From: Pseudomonas sp. GD04091
GTDB taxonomy: Bacteria; Pseudomonadota; Gammaproteobacteria; Pseudomonadales; Pseudomonadaceae
Direction: 5' to 3'
DNA: 64,000 nt
NCBI RefSeq assembly: GCF_029836165.1
Contig: NZ_JAOEBG010000009.1
Location: forward strand, 154,603 to 218,602
The translations under genes and the position numbers were made by a program. The notes beneath the pieces were generated by a model. The model was not told the origin of the DNA. It saw only the letters and a program-made list of their open reading frames with translations, and made no database searches. This document shows positions 1 through 9,328 of the stretch, in pieces (position 1 is the stretch's first letter; each line of letters begins with the position of its first letter).

Positions 1-692
1 TCCAGCCATACCACCCGACCGTGGGCGTCGATGCGTTTGAAGCGATCGGCGACATACTCGCCACGACGCAGCTTTTCCCAGAACGCCTTGTACTGCGCCG
101 AATTGGCTTCTTCAGGCTCACAGAACATGCGGTGATGCTTGCCACGCACCTGCTCAAGGCTGTAGCCCATGCCCTGCAGGAAGCGGTCGTTGGCGGTCAG
201 CACCTGGCCATCGAGGTTGAATTCGATGACCGCGGTGGAACGCATCAGGGCCTTGATCAGGCTTTCGTGCTCGCGGGAGGTCTCGATGGTCCGGGTCAGG
301 TCGCTCGAATGCAGGGAAAAATACTTGATGCGCCCTTCGCTGTTCTTCACCGGCTGCAGGATCGAACGCAGCCAGGCTTCCTCGCCATTGCCACGCAGCA
401 GGCGGAAGGCGCCGTTGAGGTGCTCGCCACGGGTGATGGCGTGCTTCATGCGCTGATAGAAATCGAGCTTCTTCACATGGGGCGGCACGATCTCCTCGAT
501 GTTGCGCCCGATCAGCTGTTCGGCGCGGTAGCCCATTTCGCTCTCGAAGTTGCCGTTGACCGACTCGATGCGACCCTGGGGATCGAGCTGGAGCACCAGC
601 ATCTCGCTGTCGAGGCTGTTCTTGACCTGCTCGACGGACATCAGTTCTTCGCGCAGTTGCTGGATTTCTTTCTTCAGTTTGCTGTTGAACAT
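1..692 (-). CDS. PAS-domain methyl-accepting chemotaxis protein, N-terminal part (BdlA-like)
   Basis: The visible 230 residues start MFNSKLKKEIQQL, carry a short coiled coil and then a PAS domain (about residues 25-130), followed by the start of a second PAS domain (from about 140). There is no signal peptide or membrane segment, so the protein is cytoplasmic. In Pseudomonas this layout (two PAS domains, no membrane anchor, then an MCP signalling domain) is that of BdlA-type and related soluble chemoreceptors that sense redox state or energy and talk to CheA/CheW. The MCP signalling part would lie beyond the left edge, so the chemoreceptor assignment is inferred from the PAS arrangement. The start is an ATG that begins the first helix; the next gene is divergent. 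Confidence 0.75.
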   Translation of the reverse strand, partial: MFNSKLKKEIQQLREELMSVEQVKNSLDSEMLVLQLDPQGRIESVNGNFESEMGYRAEQLIGRNIEEIVPPHVKKLDFYQRMKHAITRGEHLNGAFRLLRGNGEEAWLRSILQPVKNSEGRIKYFSLHSSDLTRTIETSREHESLIKALMRSTAVIEFNLDGQVLTANDRFLQGMGYSLEQVRGKHHRMFCEPEEANSAQYKAFWEKLRRGEYVADRFKRIDAHGRVVWL

Positions 693-871
693 GGCCGCTC
701 TCCCGGAGCGCATTCCTGTAATCGAATGCATCTGCATCGGCTGGCTCCGGAGAGTTCTTGAGTGCCTTGCAAGGAAATATTCATACGCGCGAAAGTGCCG
801 GAAATCAGGCGTCATCAGCACGTCATAAAGCCGTCACATGAGCGCAACGGGGGCGGCGGAAACTTTTCGTC

Positions 872-2089
872 ATGAGCACACCGTCCTTGCGTATCACCCT
901 GGTCAGCGAAACCTTTCCACCCGAAATCAACGGCGTGGCCAACACCCTCGGCCGTCTCAGCGAAGGGCTGCGTCAACGCGGTCATCAGGTAGAACTGGTG
1001 CGCCCGCGCCAGGCCGCCGACGACGCGAGCGACAGCCAGGACGCAGTGCTGCTGTGTCGCGGCTGGCCATTGCCAGGCTATCCCGGGCTGCAATGGGGCG
1101 AAGTGTCGATGCACAAGCTGTGGCGTCGCTGGCGCCGACAGCGCCCGGATGTGCTGTACATCGCCACCGAAGGCCCGCTGGGCTTGAGCGCCCTGCGCGC
1201 GGCCCGACGTCTCGGGGTGGCGGTGGTCAGCGGTTTTCACACCAACTTCCCGCAATACTCGGGACAGTACGGCCTGGGCCTGCTGTCGCGGATGCTCACC
1301 CACTACCTGCGCTGGTTTCACCGGCGCACGGCCATCACCCTGGTGCCCAGCGTCAGTCAGCGCCTGGAACTGGAACGCCGTGGCTTCGAACGGCTGGGGC
1401 TGATGGCGCGTGGCGTCGATGCCGGCCTGTTCAACCCGGCCCGCCGTAGCCAAGCGCTGCGTGAACAGTGGGGGCTGGGCGCCGATGACATCGCCGTGCT
1501 GCATGTCGGCCGCCTGGCGGCAGAAAAGAACCTGGCCCTGCTGCGCCCGTGCCTGGAAGCACTGCAGAAAAGTTATCCACAAAGGCGTCTGCGTCTGGTG
1601 GTGGTCGGTGATGGCCCGCTGCGCGCCCAGCTCGAACAGCAACTGCCCGATGCCGTGTTCTGTGGCGCGCAGCGCGGCGAGGTGCTGGCCGAGCACTATG
1701 CCAGTGGCGACCTGTTCCTGTTTCCGAGCCTGACCGAGACCTTCGGCAACGTGGTGCTGGAGGCCATGGCCTCGGGCCTGGCCGTGGTCGCCTACGATGA
1801 GGCCGCCGCGGCCCAGCATATCCGCCATGGCCACAATGGCGCCCTGGCCATGCCGGGCGATCAGCCGGCATTCATCGATGCGGCCTGCTGGCTGCTGGAA
1901 GAATGCGAGACCCTGCGCAGCGTGCGCCTGAACGCTCGGCAGCACGCCAGCCGCCAGGGCTGGCCCGCGATCGTCGAGCAGTTCGAAGGGTATCTGTATG
2001 GCGCCTGTCGAGGCCAGGAAAGCAGCCGCGCCCAGGCGCCTTCGACAGCCCTGGCGATCAAACCAGGGTCGTCAGCGCCTCGCGGCTGA
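872..2089 (+). CDS. GT4-family glycosyltransferase
   Basis: A 405-residue GT-B glycosyltransferase. The N-terminal motif SETFPPEINGVANTL is typical of family 4 enzymes that use nucleotide sugars; the C-terminal half holds VGRLAAEKNL (about residue 215) and the donor-binding E-x7-E region TETFGNVVLEAMASG (about 287-301). Close relatives in pseudomonads are annotated as mannosyltransferases acting on glycolipids, but the acceptor cannot be read from sequence. No signal peptide is seen; such enzymes work at the cytoplasmic face of the inner membrane. The last 32 bases overlap the end of the convergent flavin oxidoreductase gene. The stretch from 693 to 871 upstream holds both divergent promoters and no gene. 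Confidence 0.85.
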   Translation: MSTPSLRITLVSETFPPEINGVANTLGRLSEGLRQRGHQVELVRPRQAADDASDSQDAVLLCRGWPLPGYPGLQWGEVSMHKLWRRWRRQRPDVLYIATEGPLGLSALRAARRLGVAVVSGFHTNFPQYSGQYGLGLLSRMLTHYLRWFHRRTAITLVPSVSQRLELERRGFERLGLMARGVDAGLFNPARRSQALREQWGLGADDIAVLHVGRLAAEKNLALLRPCLEALQKSYPQRRLRLVVVGDGPLRAQLEQQLPDAVFCGAQRGEVLAEHYASGDLFLFPSLTETFGNVVLEAMASGLAVVAYDEAAAAQHIRHGHNGALAMPGDQPAFIDAACWLLEECETLRSVRLNARQHASRQGWPAIVEQFEGYLYGACRGQESSRAQAPSTALAIKPGSSAPRG

Positions 2090-3161
2090 ACGGCAGCACA
2101 TCCGCTTCACGCCCGTCGCGCACTTTTTGTGCCCACTGGGCATCCACCAGCAGAGCGCGCCCCACGGCCACCAGGTCGAACTCTTCGTCCTGCAGCCGAC
2201 GCAGCAGGTTCTCGAGGCTGGCAGGCTTGGCCACCTTGTCGGTGGCGACCATGAACTGCAGGAACTCGCCGTCCAGCCCCACGCTGCCCACGGTAATGGT
2301 CGGTTTGCCGGTCAGTTGACGGGTCCAGCCGGCCAGGTTCAGATCGCTGCCATCGAACTCCGGCTCCCAGAAGCGACGAGTGGAGCAGTGGAAAATGTCC
2401 ACACCCGCCTCGGACAAAGGCTCGAGGAACGCCGCCAGGGCCTCGGGGCTTTCCACCAGGCGCGCACTGTAGTCCTGCTGTTTCCATTGCGAAAACCGCA
2501 GGATGATCGGGAAGTCCGGGCCGACGGCCTGGCGCACCGCCTGGATCAATTCGATGGCGAAACGCGAACGTCCGGCCAGATCGCCACCGTATTCATCGTC
2601 GCGGCGGTTGCTGGCCTCCCAGAAGAACTGGTCGATCAGGTAGCCGTGGGCGCCGTGGATCTCCACGCCGTCCATGCCGATGGCCTGGGCATCGCGCGCG
2701 GCCTGGGCGAAGGCGGCGATCACTTCGCGGATATCGTCCCGGCTCATGCCCTGGATCAGCACCTTGCCGTCCTTTTCCTTGCCGCTCGGGCCGTAGCCCG
2801 GCACCTCGCCGTCCGGCTCGGTACCCAGGCGCCGCACGCTGCCCACATGCCACAACTGCGGGACGATGCGCCCGCCTTCGGCGTGCACGGCGTCGACCAC
2901 ACGCTTCCAGCCGGCCAGGGCGTCTTCGCCATGGAAGCGCGGCACGTTGGGATAACCGTTGGCAGCCTTGTGGCCGACCGTGGTGCCTTCGCTGATGATC
3001 AGGCCGACACCGGCCGCGGCGCGCCGGCGGTAGTACTCGACCACGCCGTCATGGGGCACACCGCCGGGGCAGAAGGTGCGGGTCATCGGCGCCATGACCA
3101 CGCGGGTCGGCAAGTCGAGGGAGCCGAGGGTGAAAGGCTGGAACAGAGGGTTGCTGGACAT
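2058..3161 (-). CDS. NADH:flavin oxidoreductase, Old Yellow Enzyme family
   Basis: A 367-residue FMN-binding TIM-barrel ene-reductase, normal length for the family. The substrate-anion binding pair is H169 and H172 in HGAHGYL, followed by the expected Tyr174; other family marks are PQLWH (101-105), RRDDEYGG and the late phosphate-binding stretch VAVGRALL. Members reduce activated C=C bonds of enones, nitroesters or similar compounds with NAD(P)H; the natural substrate is unknown. It is monocistronic and convergent with the glycosyltransferase gene. The start is an ATG followed directly by SSNPLFQPF, the usual N-terminus. Confidence 0.88.
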   Translation of the reverse strand: MSSNPLFQPFTLGSLDLPTRVVMAPMTRTFCPGGVPHDGVVEYYRRRAAAGVGLIISEGTTVGHKAANGYPNVPRFHGEDALAGWKRVVDAVHAEGGRIVPQLWHVGSVRRLGTEPDGEVPGYGPSGKEKDGKVLIQGMSRDDIREVIAAFAQAARDAQAIGMDGVEIHGAHGYLIDQFFWEASNRRDDEYGGDLAGRSRFAIELIQAVRQAVGPDFPIILRFSQWKQQDYSARLVESPEALAAFLEPLSEAGVDIFHCSTRRFWEPEFDGSDLNLAGWTRQLTGKPTITVGSVGLDGEFLQFMVATDKVAKPASLENLLRRLQDEEFDLVAVGRALLVDAQWAQKVRDGREADVLPFSREALTTLV

Positions 3162-3315
3162 GCGGCGCTCCCGACAGGTGAGGAAATGCGCCTGAGATTA
3201 GGGGTAGCCTGCTGGCGGGCACAGCATTATTGATTGGAGTGATTGCGCAGTATCGCAGGGGCTGCAGGGGGCTGCTGTGCAGCCCATCGCGACACGAGGC
3301 CGCCCCTGCAGACGT

Positions 3316-3798
3316 TCAGGCCAGCGCTTTCTCGATCGCCTGCAGCACGCTCGGATCGTCCGGCGCGGTACGCGGCGCGAAACGCGCCAGCACGCGGCCA
3401 TCCTTGCCGACCAGGAACTTCTCGAAGTTCCAGGTGATATCGCCAGGGAACTCAGCCCCCTCGCCCGCCAGCAGGCGGTACAGCGAGTGGCGTTGCGGGC
3501 CGTTGACTTCCAGCTTGGCCCCCAACGGAAAGCTGACACCGTAGTTGAGGCTGCAGAATTCCTGTATGTCCTTCTCGCTGCCAGGTTCCTGGCCGGCGAA
3601 CTGGTTGCAAGGCAGGCCCAGCACATTGAACCCCTGGCCCTTGAACTGCTGATGCAGCTTTTCCAGTGACGCGTATTGCGGTGTCAGGCCGCACTTGGAG
3701 GCGACATTGACCACCAGCACTACCTGGCCCTTGAACGGAGCAAGGGGCAGATCCTCGCCGTTCAGCGCCTTCAACGTCAGGTCGTGAAATGCACTCAT
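3316..3798 (-). CDS. Glutathione peroxidase (non-selenium, thioredoxin-fold)
   Basis: A 160-residue peroxidase that reduces hydrogen peroxide and organic hydroperoxides using a thiol donor. The peroxidatic cysteine is C36 in NVASKCGLT (a Cys where animal enzymes have selenocysteine); the Gln and Trp partners are seen in LPCNQFAGQEPG (about 65-75) and ITWNFEKFLV (about 128-137). The length matches bacterial BtuE/Gpx enzymes and there is no signal peptide, so it is cytosolic. The chosen ATG lies behind a GAGGGG ribosome site; an open frame extends upstream but gives an unconserved N-terminus. Neighbours are transcribed the same way but separated by about 145 bases. Confidence 0.92.
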   Translation of the reverse strand: MSAFHDLTLKALNGEDLPLAPFKGQVVLVVNVASKCGLTPQYASLEKLHQQFKGQGFNVLGLPCNQFAGQEPGSEKDIQEFCSLNYGVSFPLGAKLEVNGPQRHSLYRLLAGEGAEFPGDITWNFEKFLVGKDGRVLARFAPRTAPDDPSVLQAIEKALA

Positions 3799-3943
3799 GT
3801 TGATTCCCCTCTCAGGATCCCGATTGCCGCTGGGGCGAATCCCGCCCACTAAAAAGGCGCGCGGCCAAACCGTCCACCCTCCCGAGGAGGGCAAGTCCGG
3901 CTTGCCCGAGCGCCTGGCGACTCTCTGAGCTTAGCGCAGAAAA

Positions 3944-4429
3944 TCAGTGGTGATGACCACCTTCGCCGTGGATGTGACGGTGAGCGATCTCTTCTTCGCT
4001 GGCGTCACGTACGTCGACTACCTTGACCTTGAAGTTCAGGCGTTGACCGGCCAGCGGGTGGTTGCCGTCGACGGTTACGTCGTCGCCGTCGATGTCGCGG
4101 ATGGTGACGATCTGCATCTGGCCGTCCGGCGCCGAAGCGTGGAACTGCATGCCCACTTCCAGCTGGTCGACGCCTTCGAACATCTTGCTGCTCAGGGTGC
4201 TGACCAGTTCGGCCGAGTATTCGCCGTAGGCTTCTTCCGGCTCGATGGCCACGGTCAGCTCGTCACCGGCCTGCTTGCCTTCCAGGGCCTTTTCCAGGCC
4301 TGGGATGATGTTGCCGGCACCGTGCAGGTACACCAGCGGCGCACCACCGGCGGAGCTGTCGATGACCTCACCAGCGTCGTTGGTGAGGGTATAGTCGATG
4401 GAGACAGCCTTGTTGGCGGCGATCAGCAT
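3944..4429 (-). CDS. slyD: FKBP-type peptidyl-prolyl isomerase SlyD
   Basis: A 161-residue cytoplasmic isomerase/chaperone. The FKBP fold starts MLIAANKAVSIDYTL, with an insert-in-flap chaperone domain in the middle (EEAYGEYSAEL to HPLAGQRLNF) and the active-site stretch LHGAGNIIPGLEKAL. The tail ends HRHIHGEGGHHH, a short His-rich metal-binding tail like that of SlyD, which helps nickel delivery in other bacteria. A longer open frame exists upstream but the conserved N-terminus fixes the start here. The start codon overlaps the likely start region of the divergent DUF3565 gene, so both may share one short control region. Confidence 0.93.
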   Translation of the reverse strand: MLIAANKAVSIDYTLTNDAGEVIDSSAGGAPLVYLHGAGNIIPGLEKALEGKQAGDELTVAIEPEEAYGEYSAELVSTLSSKMFEGVDQLEVGMQFHASAPDGQMQIVTIRDIDGDDVTVDGNHPLAGQRLNFKVKVVDVRDASEEEIAHRHIHGEGGHHH

Positions 4430-4730
4430 GGGGCGAGACCTTTTGCAAAAGAATGTAGAGCGGACAAGTGTAACCAAGGCTCCGCGTGATTGCGAACGCG
4501 GCACGGACGAGAGACGGCCCATCAGTCGGATCGACGGTTTCCACCAGGATGAAGAAGGCCATTGGGTGGTCGAGCTGTCGTGCGGTCATACCCAGCACCT
4601 GCGCCACCAGCCACCGTGGCAGGCCAGGCCGTGGGTGCTCGATCCCGATGAGCGCGCACGGCGTATCGGCCAGGCGTTCGCCTGTGGCTGGTGCGCGCAG
4701 GGTACCGTTAGCGCTACCCTTGGCCGCTGA
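4428..4730 (+). CDS. DUF3565 domain protein
   Basis: A small protein whose conserved part begins at ISRIDGFHQDEEGHWVVEL and continues with SCGHTQHLRHQPPW and FACGWC, the complete DUF3565 signature, with Cys/His pairs that look like a metal site. Function is unknown. The start is uncertain: an ATG at 4428 overlaps the divergent slyD start, and the first 30 or so residues are not conserved, so translation may start later at a non-ATG codon. It ends 32 bases before pta and could be co-transcribed with it. Confidence 0.6.
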   Translation: MGRDLLQKNVERTSVTKAPRDCERGTDERRPISRIDGFHQDEEGHWVVELSCGHTQHLRHQPPWQARPWVLDPDERARRIGQAFACGWCAQGTVSATLGR

Positions 4731-4762
4731 ACTCCTTGCTCCGCTTATTTCGAGAAGCACGC

Positions 4763-6865
4763 ATGCAGACATTTTTCATCGCGCCGACCGACTTCGGGGT
4801 CGGCCTGACATCCATCAGCCTGGGCCTGGTTCGTACCCTGGAGCGCGCCGGGCTGAAGGTCGGCTTCTTCAAGCCGATCGCCCAGCCCCACCCCGGCGAC
4901 ACCGGCCCGGAACGCTCCAGTGAGCTGGTCGCCCGCACCCACGGCATCAAGCCGCCCACGCCCCTGAGCCTGGGCCAGGTCGAACGCATGCTCGGTGACG
5001 GTCAGCTCGACGAACTGCTCGAGGAAATCATCCGTCTGTACCAGCAAGCCTGTGTCGGCAAGGACGTGGTGGTGGTCGAGGGCATGGTGCCGACCCGCCA
5101 CGCCAGCTATGCCGCGCGAGTCAACCTGCACCTGGCCAAGAGCCTCGACGCCGAGGTGATTCTGGTGTCGGCGCCGGAGAACGAGGTGCTGAGCGAGCTG
5201 TCCGGCCGTGTCGAATTGCAGGCGCAACTGTTCGGTGGTCCGCGCGACCCGAAGGTGCTGGGGGTGATCCTCAACAAAGTGCGCACCGACGAAAGCATGG
5301 CCGACTTCGCCACGCGCCTGCGCGAGCATTCGCCGCTGCTGCGCGGCAACGACTTCCGCCTGCTCGGCTGCATCCCCTGGCAGGCCGAGCTCAACGCGCC
5401 GCGCACCCGTGACGTGGCCGAACTGCTCGGCGCCCAGGTCCTCAACGCCGGCGACTATGACCAGCGACGCATGAGCAAGATCATCATCTGCGCCCGCACC
5501 GTGGCCAACACCGTGCCGCTGCTCACCTCCGGCACCTTGGTGGTGACCCCCGGCGATCGCGACGACATCATCCTCGCCGTGTGCATGGCCGCGATCAACG
5601 GCGTGCCCCTGGCCGGCCTGTTGCTGACCAGCGACAGCAAGCCCGACCCGCGTATCCTCGAACTGTGCCGCGGGGCCCTGCAGGCCGGCCTGCCGATCCT
5701 GTCGGTAAGCACCGGCTCCTTCGACACCGCCAACCAGCTCAACTCGCTCAACCGCGAGATCCCGGTGGACGACCGCGAACGCGCCGAGTTCATCACCGAC
5801 TTCGTCGCCAGCCATCTCGACGCTGCCTGGTTGCACCAGCGCTGCGGCACGCCACGGGAACTGCGCCTGTCGCCGGCGGTGTTCCGCTACCAGCTGATCC
5901 AGCGCGCGCAACAGGCCAACAAGCGCATCGTCCTGCCCGAAGGCGCGCAACCTTTGCTGGTACAGGCGGCGGCGCTGTGCCAGGCACGCGGCATCGCCCG
6001 CTGCGTGTTGCTGGCCAAGCCCGAAGAGGTCGAAGCGGTGGCCCGGGCGCAAGGCATCACCCTGCCACCAGATCTGGAAGTGCTCGATCCCGAGTTGATC
6101 CGTGGCCGCTATGTCGAGCCCATGGTCGACCTGCGCAAGAGCAAGAACCTCAACGCGCCGATGGCCGAGCAGCAGCTGGAAGACCCGGTGGTGATCGGCA
6201 CCATGATGCTGGCGCTCGGCGAGGTCGACGGCCTGGTCTCGGGCCTGGTGCACTCCACCGCCAACACCATCCGTCCGGCCCTGCAGTTGATCAAGACCGC
6301 GCCGGGCAGCAGCCTGGTGTCGTCGGTGTTCTTCATGCTGTTCCCCGACCAGGTGCTGGTCTATGGCGACTGCGTGATGAACCCACACCCCAGTGCCGCG
6401 GAGCTGGCCGAGATCGCCCGGCAGAGCGCTGAATCGGCCGAGGCGTTCGGCATCGCGCCGCGGGTGGCGATGCTCAGCTATTCCAGTGATTCGGCGGCCA
6501 GCGACGAGGAGGTCGAAAAGGTCCGCGAGGCCACGCGCCTGGCGCAAGAAGCCGAGCACGGCCTGCTGATCGACGGCCCGTTGCAGTACGACGCCGCGGC
6601 CAACCCGGAAATCGCTCGCCAGCTGGCGCCCGCCAGCCGAGTGGCTGGACGGGCCACGGTGTTCGTGTTCCCCGATCTGAATACCGGCAACACCACCCAC
6701 AAGGCGGTGCAGCGCAGCGCCGACTGCGTCAGCCTCGGGCCGATGCTGCAAGGGCTACGCAAGCCGGTGAACGATCTGCCGCGCGCAGCGCAGGTCGAGG
6801 ACATCGTGCACACCATCGCGCTGACCGCGATCCAGGCGCATCATGGCGGGAAAATGCCGGCCTGA
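4763..6865 (+). CDS. pta: Phosphate acetyltransferase
   Basis: A 700-residue enzyme that interconverts acetyl-CoA and acetyl phosphate, linking acetate overflow metabolism to the acetyl-phosphate pool. Three domains are seen as in the long Pta form: an N-terminal dethiobiotin-synthetase-like P-loop domain (FGVGLTSISLGLVRTLE), a central DRTGG-type regulatory domain (about 215-330) and the C-terminal PTA/PTB catalytic domain (about 375-695, with SGLVHSTANTIRPALQ and FPDLNTGNTTHKAVQR). The ATG chosen starts MQTFFIAPT, the usual N-terminus; upstream in-frame sequence is not conserved. No ackA lies beside it, unlike in enterics. Confidence 0.95.
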   Translation: MQTFFIAPTDFGVGLTSISLGLVRTLERAGLKVGFFKPIAQPHPGDTGPERSSELVARTHGIKPPTPLSLGQVERMLGDGQLDELLEEIIRLYQQACVGKDVVVVEGMVPTRHASYAARVNLHLAKSLDAEVILVSAPENEVLSELSGRVELQAQLFGGPRDPKVLGVILNKVRTDESMADFATRLREHSPLLRGNDFRLLGCIPWQAELNAPRTRDVAELLGAQVLNAGDYDQRRMSKIIICARTVANTVPLLTSGTLVVTPGDRDDIILAVCMAAINGVPLAGLLLTSDSKPDPRILELCRGALQAGLPILSVSTGSFDTANQLNSLNREIPVDDRERAEFITDFVASHLDAAWLHQRCGTPRELRLSPAVFRYQLIQRAQQANKRIVLPEGAQPLLVQAAALCQARGIARCVLLAKPEEVEAVARAQGITLPPDLEVLDPELIRGRYVEPMVDLRKSKNLNAPMAEQQLEDPVVIGTMMLALGEVDGLVSGLVHSTANTIRPALQLIKTAPGSSLVSSVFFMLFPDQVLVYGDCVMNPHPSAAELAEIARQSAESAEAFGIAPRVAMLSYSSDSAASDEEVEKVREATRLAQEAEHGLLIDGPLQYDAAANPEIARQLAPASRVAGRATVFVFPDLNTGNTTHKAVQRSADCVSLGPMLQGLRKPVNDLPRAAQVEDIVHTIALTAIQAHHGGKMPA

Positions 6866-6898
6866 CCGTAATACTTCACTGGGGCCGCTTTGCGCCCC

Positions 6899-6967
6899 TT
6901 CGCGGGCAAGCCCGCTGCCACAGGGCCGCGCAATTCTGGGCGTTCGCGCGGCACCTGTGGGAGCAGC
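6899..6967. repeat. REP-type inverted repeats in the pta-lodA gap
   Basis: Two arms, CGCGGGCAAGCCCGCTGCCA near 6901 and ACCTGTGGGAGCAGCCC near 6953, are the Pseudomonas REP sequence in opposite orientation. They lie just after pta and probably form a stem-loop that protects or ends its transcript. The rest of the gap (6968-7321) holds no convincing gene and contains the promoter region of the quinoprotein gene. Confidence 0.7.
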
Positions 6968-7321
6968 CCCAGCAACCCAAGTGAACAGCATCACGGCCTA
7001 GCCGGAACGCTCCCGGGGCCGTTCCCCCGCACCTCGTCGGCTGCCGACCAACGTCATTTGACTTCCCTTTGGCCGGAGCTAGCGTTGAATGCTGTCAGGA
7101 TGCAATCACAGCAGGCGTCAAGGAAGCGCAGCGTTCGATCCAGCATGCGACGAACGCGTGTCCACTGTATCCGGCCTCAGGCCCTCCCCTGCCACTGATC
7201 CCGACCCCAACTCTGCCCGTCCCGGCTCGACCGGGCACGGCGAAGGCTTGCGTCAGCTCGCAAGACCCAGGCGATCGGGTGTGATCGCACAGTGAAGGAA
7301 GGCACGACAAGGAGAGTGGTC

Positions 7322-9328
7322 ATGAAATACGTCATAGGCCCCAGCATCGGGGTTGCGCGGGTGGGCAACAGTGAGACCGGCTTCTACCTGGCCCCGGAAA
7401 CGCTCGGCGGCCGGCCGCTGGAATGCGACGGGTACGGCAACCAGACGCTCGATCCGCAGCAGCAACCGGTGTACGTCAGCCGCTACAAGGATGCCAATGG
7501 CAGCGTCAAGCGCCAGGCCGCGCGATTCTGCATCTTCGCCGTGGACGACGATGGCACGGCCACGGAGCTCACCCTCGACAGCCCGAATGTCGAATCCATG
7601 ACCTGGTCGGTCCACTTGGCCAACAAGAAGGCGATCTGGTACAACTTCGCCGAACTGGAGGGCAACCTGCTGCTGGGTGGGCACAACAGCTACAAAGCCC
7701 GCCGTGTTCCGCTGCGCAACGCCACCGTCACCGACGCCACCGAGCGCCAGCAACTCATCATCGACCCGGGCCCCTATCCCGTGTCCGGCCGCCAGAGCAA
7801 GGTCGAGCTCTGCAAAGAGAACACCAGCAACGACTACCGCTTCCGCTCGTTTCCCAAACACGCCACCCAGGGCCAGCAGATCAATACCCTCGGCACCCTG
7901 CGCACCGATGCCAAGGGGCGCCTGCTGGTGCTTGGCGGCCATGGCCACGCCGGTGGCAACGAGTCGATCAGCAGCTTCGCCGGCGCCGACACCTGGCATG
8001 ACGATGTCTCCGACGGCCCCGTCACCTGCACCCTGAAGCTGACCAACCAGCCGGAGCAGACACTCACTGCCTGGTGCATCGTTGGCTCGCCGAAGTTCGC
8101 CCCGGAGCTGGAGAACATCGTCACCCTCGACGACCTGGTGTTCGACGTGGCGGTACGTGAGCTCAACCTGCTGCCAGAGCTGTATCGCAACGGCCAATAC
8201 CAGACGAGCTACATCGCCAACTACGAACGCGACATCGAACCGATCCTGCGTCGCCCCGCCGGCTACCGCTGGGTCGCCGCGATCCCTTCGCTCAACAGCT
8301 TTTCCCCGCCCCCCTTCGACGCCAAGGACAGTTCATCGGCGAGCCTGAAGTATCGCCAGGACTACTTCTCGCTGTTCCGCAATCCCGGCGACAATGGCTT
8401 CACCGACGGCGCCCAGGCGCAATTGTTCGACCAGAAGTCCGGCATTCCACTGATGCCGCTCAACTCGGGTTCGAACTCGGTCAGCAACCAGTTGCTGGAC
8501 AAGTTCCTGACCCTCACCCGTACCCAGTATTTCCTGCTGGGGCAATGGGCGGCCGGCCAGTTCGTCGTGGAACCGCCCAAGCCACTGCCGGGCGTCAGCG
8601 CGCTGGACCAGGCGAGCATCGGCAACTGCGTGGGCGGCCCCCTGTGCCCGGGCATCGAAGTGACCTGGAGCCTCTACAGCCCCTCGCTCTACGACAAGCC
8701 CTACCAGATCAGGCATCGCCACGACAGCGACTACTACTACGCCAACGGCCTGAGCACCAGCGAGAACGAAACCGATCCGGAAGGCCCGTTCCAGGGCTGC
8801 GAGCCTGGCGACCTGACCAAGCGCATGGCCATTCCATGGCAGGCGGACTTCTACCAGTGCACGGTGCAGAACGTGAACTTCACCGACCCTGCGATCAACA
8901 AGGATGACGGTGTACCGAAGGCGCCGTCGTACTATGCCTACTGGTGGCCGCCACAAAGCCCGTGGAACGTCATCCCCGGCGACATGACCGCCGCCGCCCA
9001 GCAGGCCTCGGGCATCTCCGCCGGCATGCAATCGATCTACAGCCGCGGGATCAACGGCTACACCGAGATGATCCAGGCCTGGCACTACCTGGGCTTCATC
9101 ACCAATGAAGCCCAGGGGCCATTGCGCGACCTGTACCCGTACTTCATCGAGACCGAGCGCAACAACGACCGCTTCGTGGCGGCCAGCTTCGCCATCGGCC
9201 CGGCCGAGTACGTGCTGGCCGGTACCAGCGGCAACTTCTTCAACACCTGGTATCTCAAGCCGGACGAGAAACTGCCCAGCATCGATGCACGCCAGGTCGT
9301 CACGGCCCGGGGGCACCTTGTTCGCTGA
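7322..9328 (+). CDS. lodA: LodA/GoxA-like quinoprotein amino-acid oxidase (cysteine tryptophylquinone)
   Basis: A 668-residue protein of the LodA/GoxA family: oxidases that release hydrogen peroxide and ammonia from lysine, glycine or other amino acids using a CTQ cofactor made from the protein's own Cys and Trp. Family marks are the N-terminus IGPSIGVARVGNS, a mid-region LGGHGHAGG, and the C-terminal block GNCVGGPLCPGIEVTW. By position the likely cofactor pair is C436 and W506 (in AIPWQADFYQC); this is inferred from spacing, not proven. No signal peptide is present. The start follows an AAGGAGAG ribosome site. The flavoprotein needed for CTQ formation is encoded directly downstream. Substrate cannot be predicted; family members often act as antibacterial peroxide producers. 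Confidence 0.85.
   Translation: MKYVIGPSIGVARVGNSETGFYLAPETLGGRPLECDGYGNQTLDPQQQPVYVSRYKDANGSVKRQAARFCIFAVDDDGTATELTLDSPNVESMTWSVHLANKKAIWYNFAELEGNLLLGGHNSYKARRVPLRNATVTDATERQQLIIDPGPYPVSGRQSKVELCKENTSNDYRFRSFPKHATQGQQINTLGTLRTDAKGRLLVLGGHGHAGGNESISSFAGADTWHDDVSDGPVTCTLKLTNQPEQTLTAWCIVGSPKFAPELENIVTLDDLVFDVAVRELNLLPELYRNGQYQTSYIANYERDIEPILRRPAGYRWVAAIPSLNSFSPPPFDAKDSSSASLKYRQDYFSLFRNPGDNGFTDGAQAQLFDQKSGIPLMPLNSGSNSVSNQLLDKFLTLTRTQYFLLGQWAAGQFVVEPPKPLPGVSALDQASIGNCVGGPLCPGIEVTWSLYSPSLYDKPYQIRHRHDSDYYYANGLSTSENETDPEGPFQGCEPGDLTKRMAIPWQADFYQCTVQNVNFTDPAINKDDGVPKAPSYYAYWWPPQSPWNVIPGDMTAAAQQASGISAGMQSIYSRGINGYTEMIQAWHYLGFITNEAQGPLRDLYPYFIETERNNDRFVAASFAIGPAEYVLAGTSGNFFNTWYLKPDEKLPSIDARQVVTARGHLVR

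Noticed and set aside
4745..6751. Long open frame on the minus strand opposite pta
   Set aside because: Antisense to a clear full-length pta; high-G+C codon shadow with no family resemblance.
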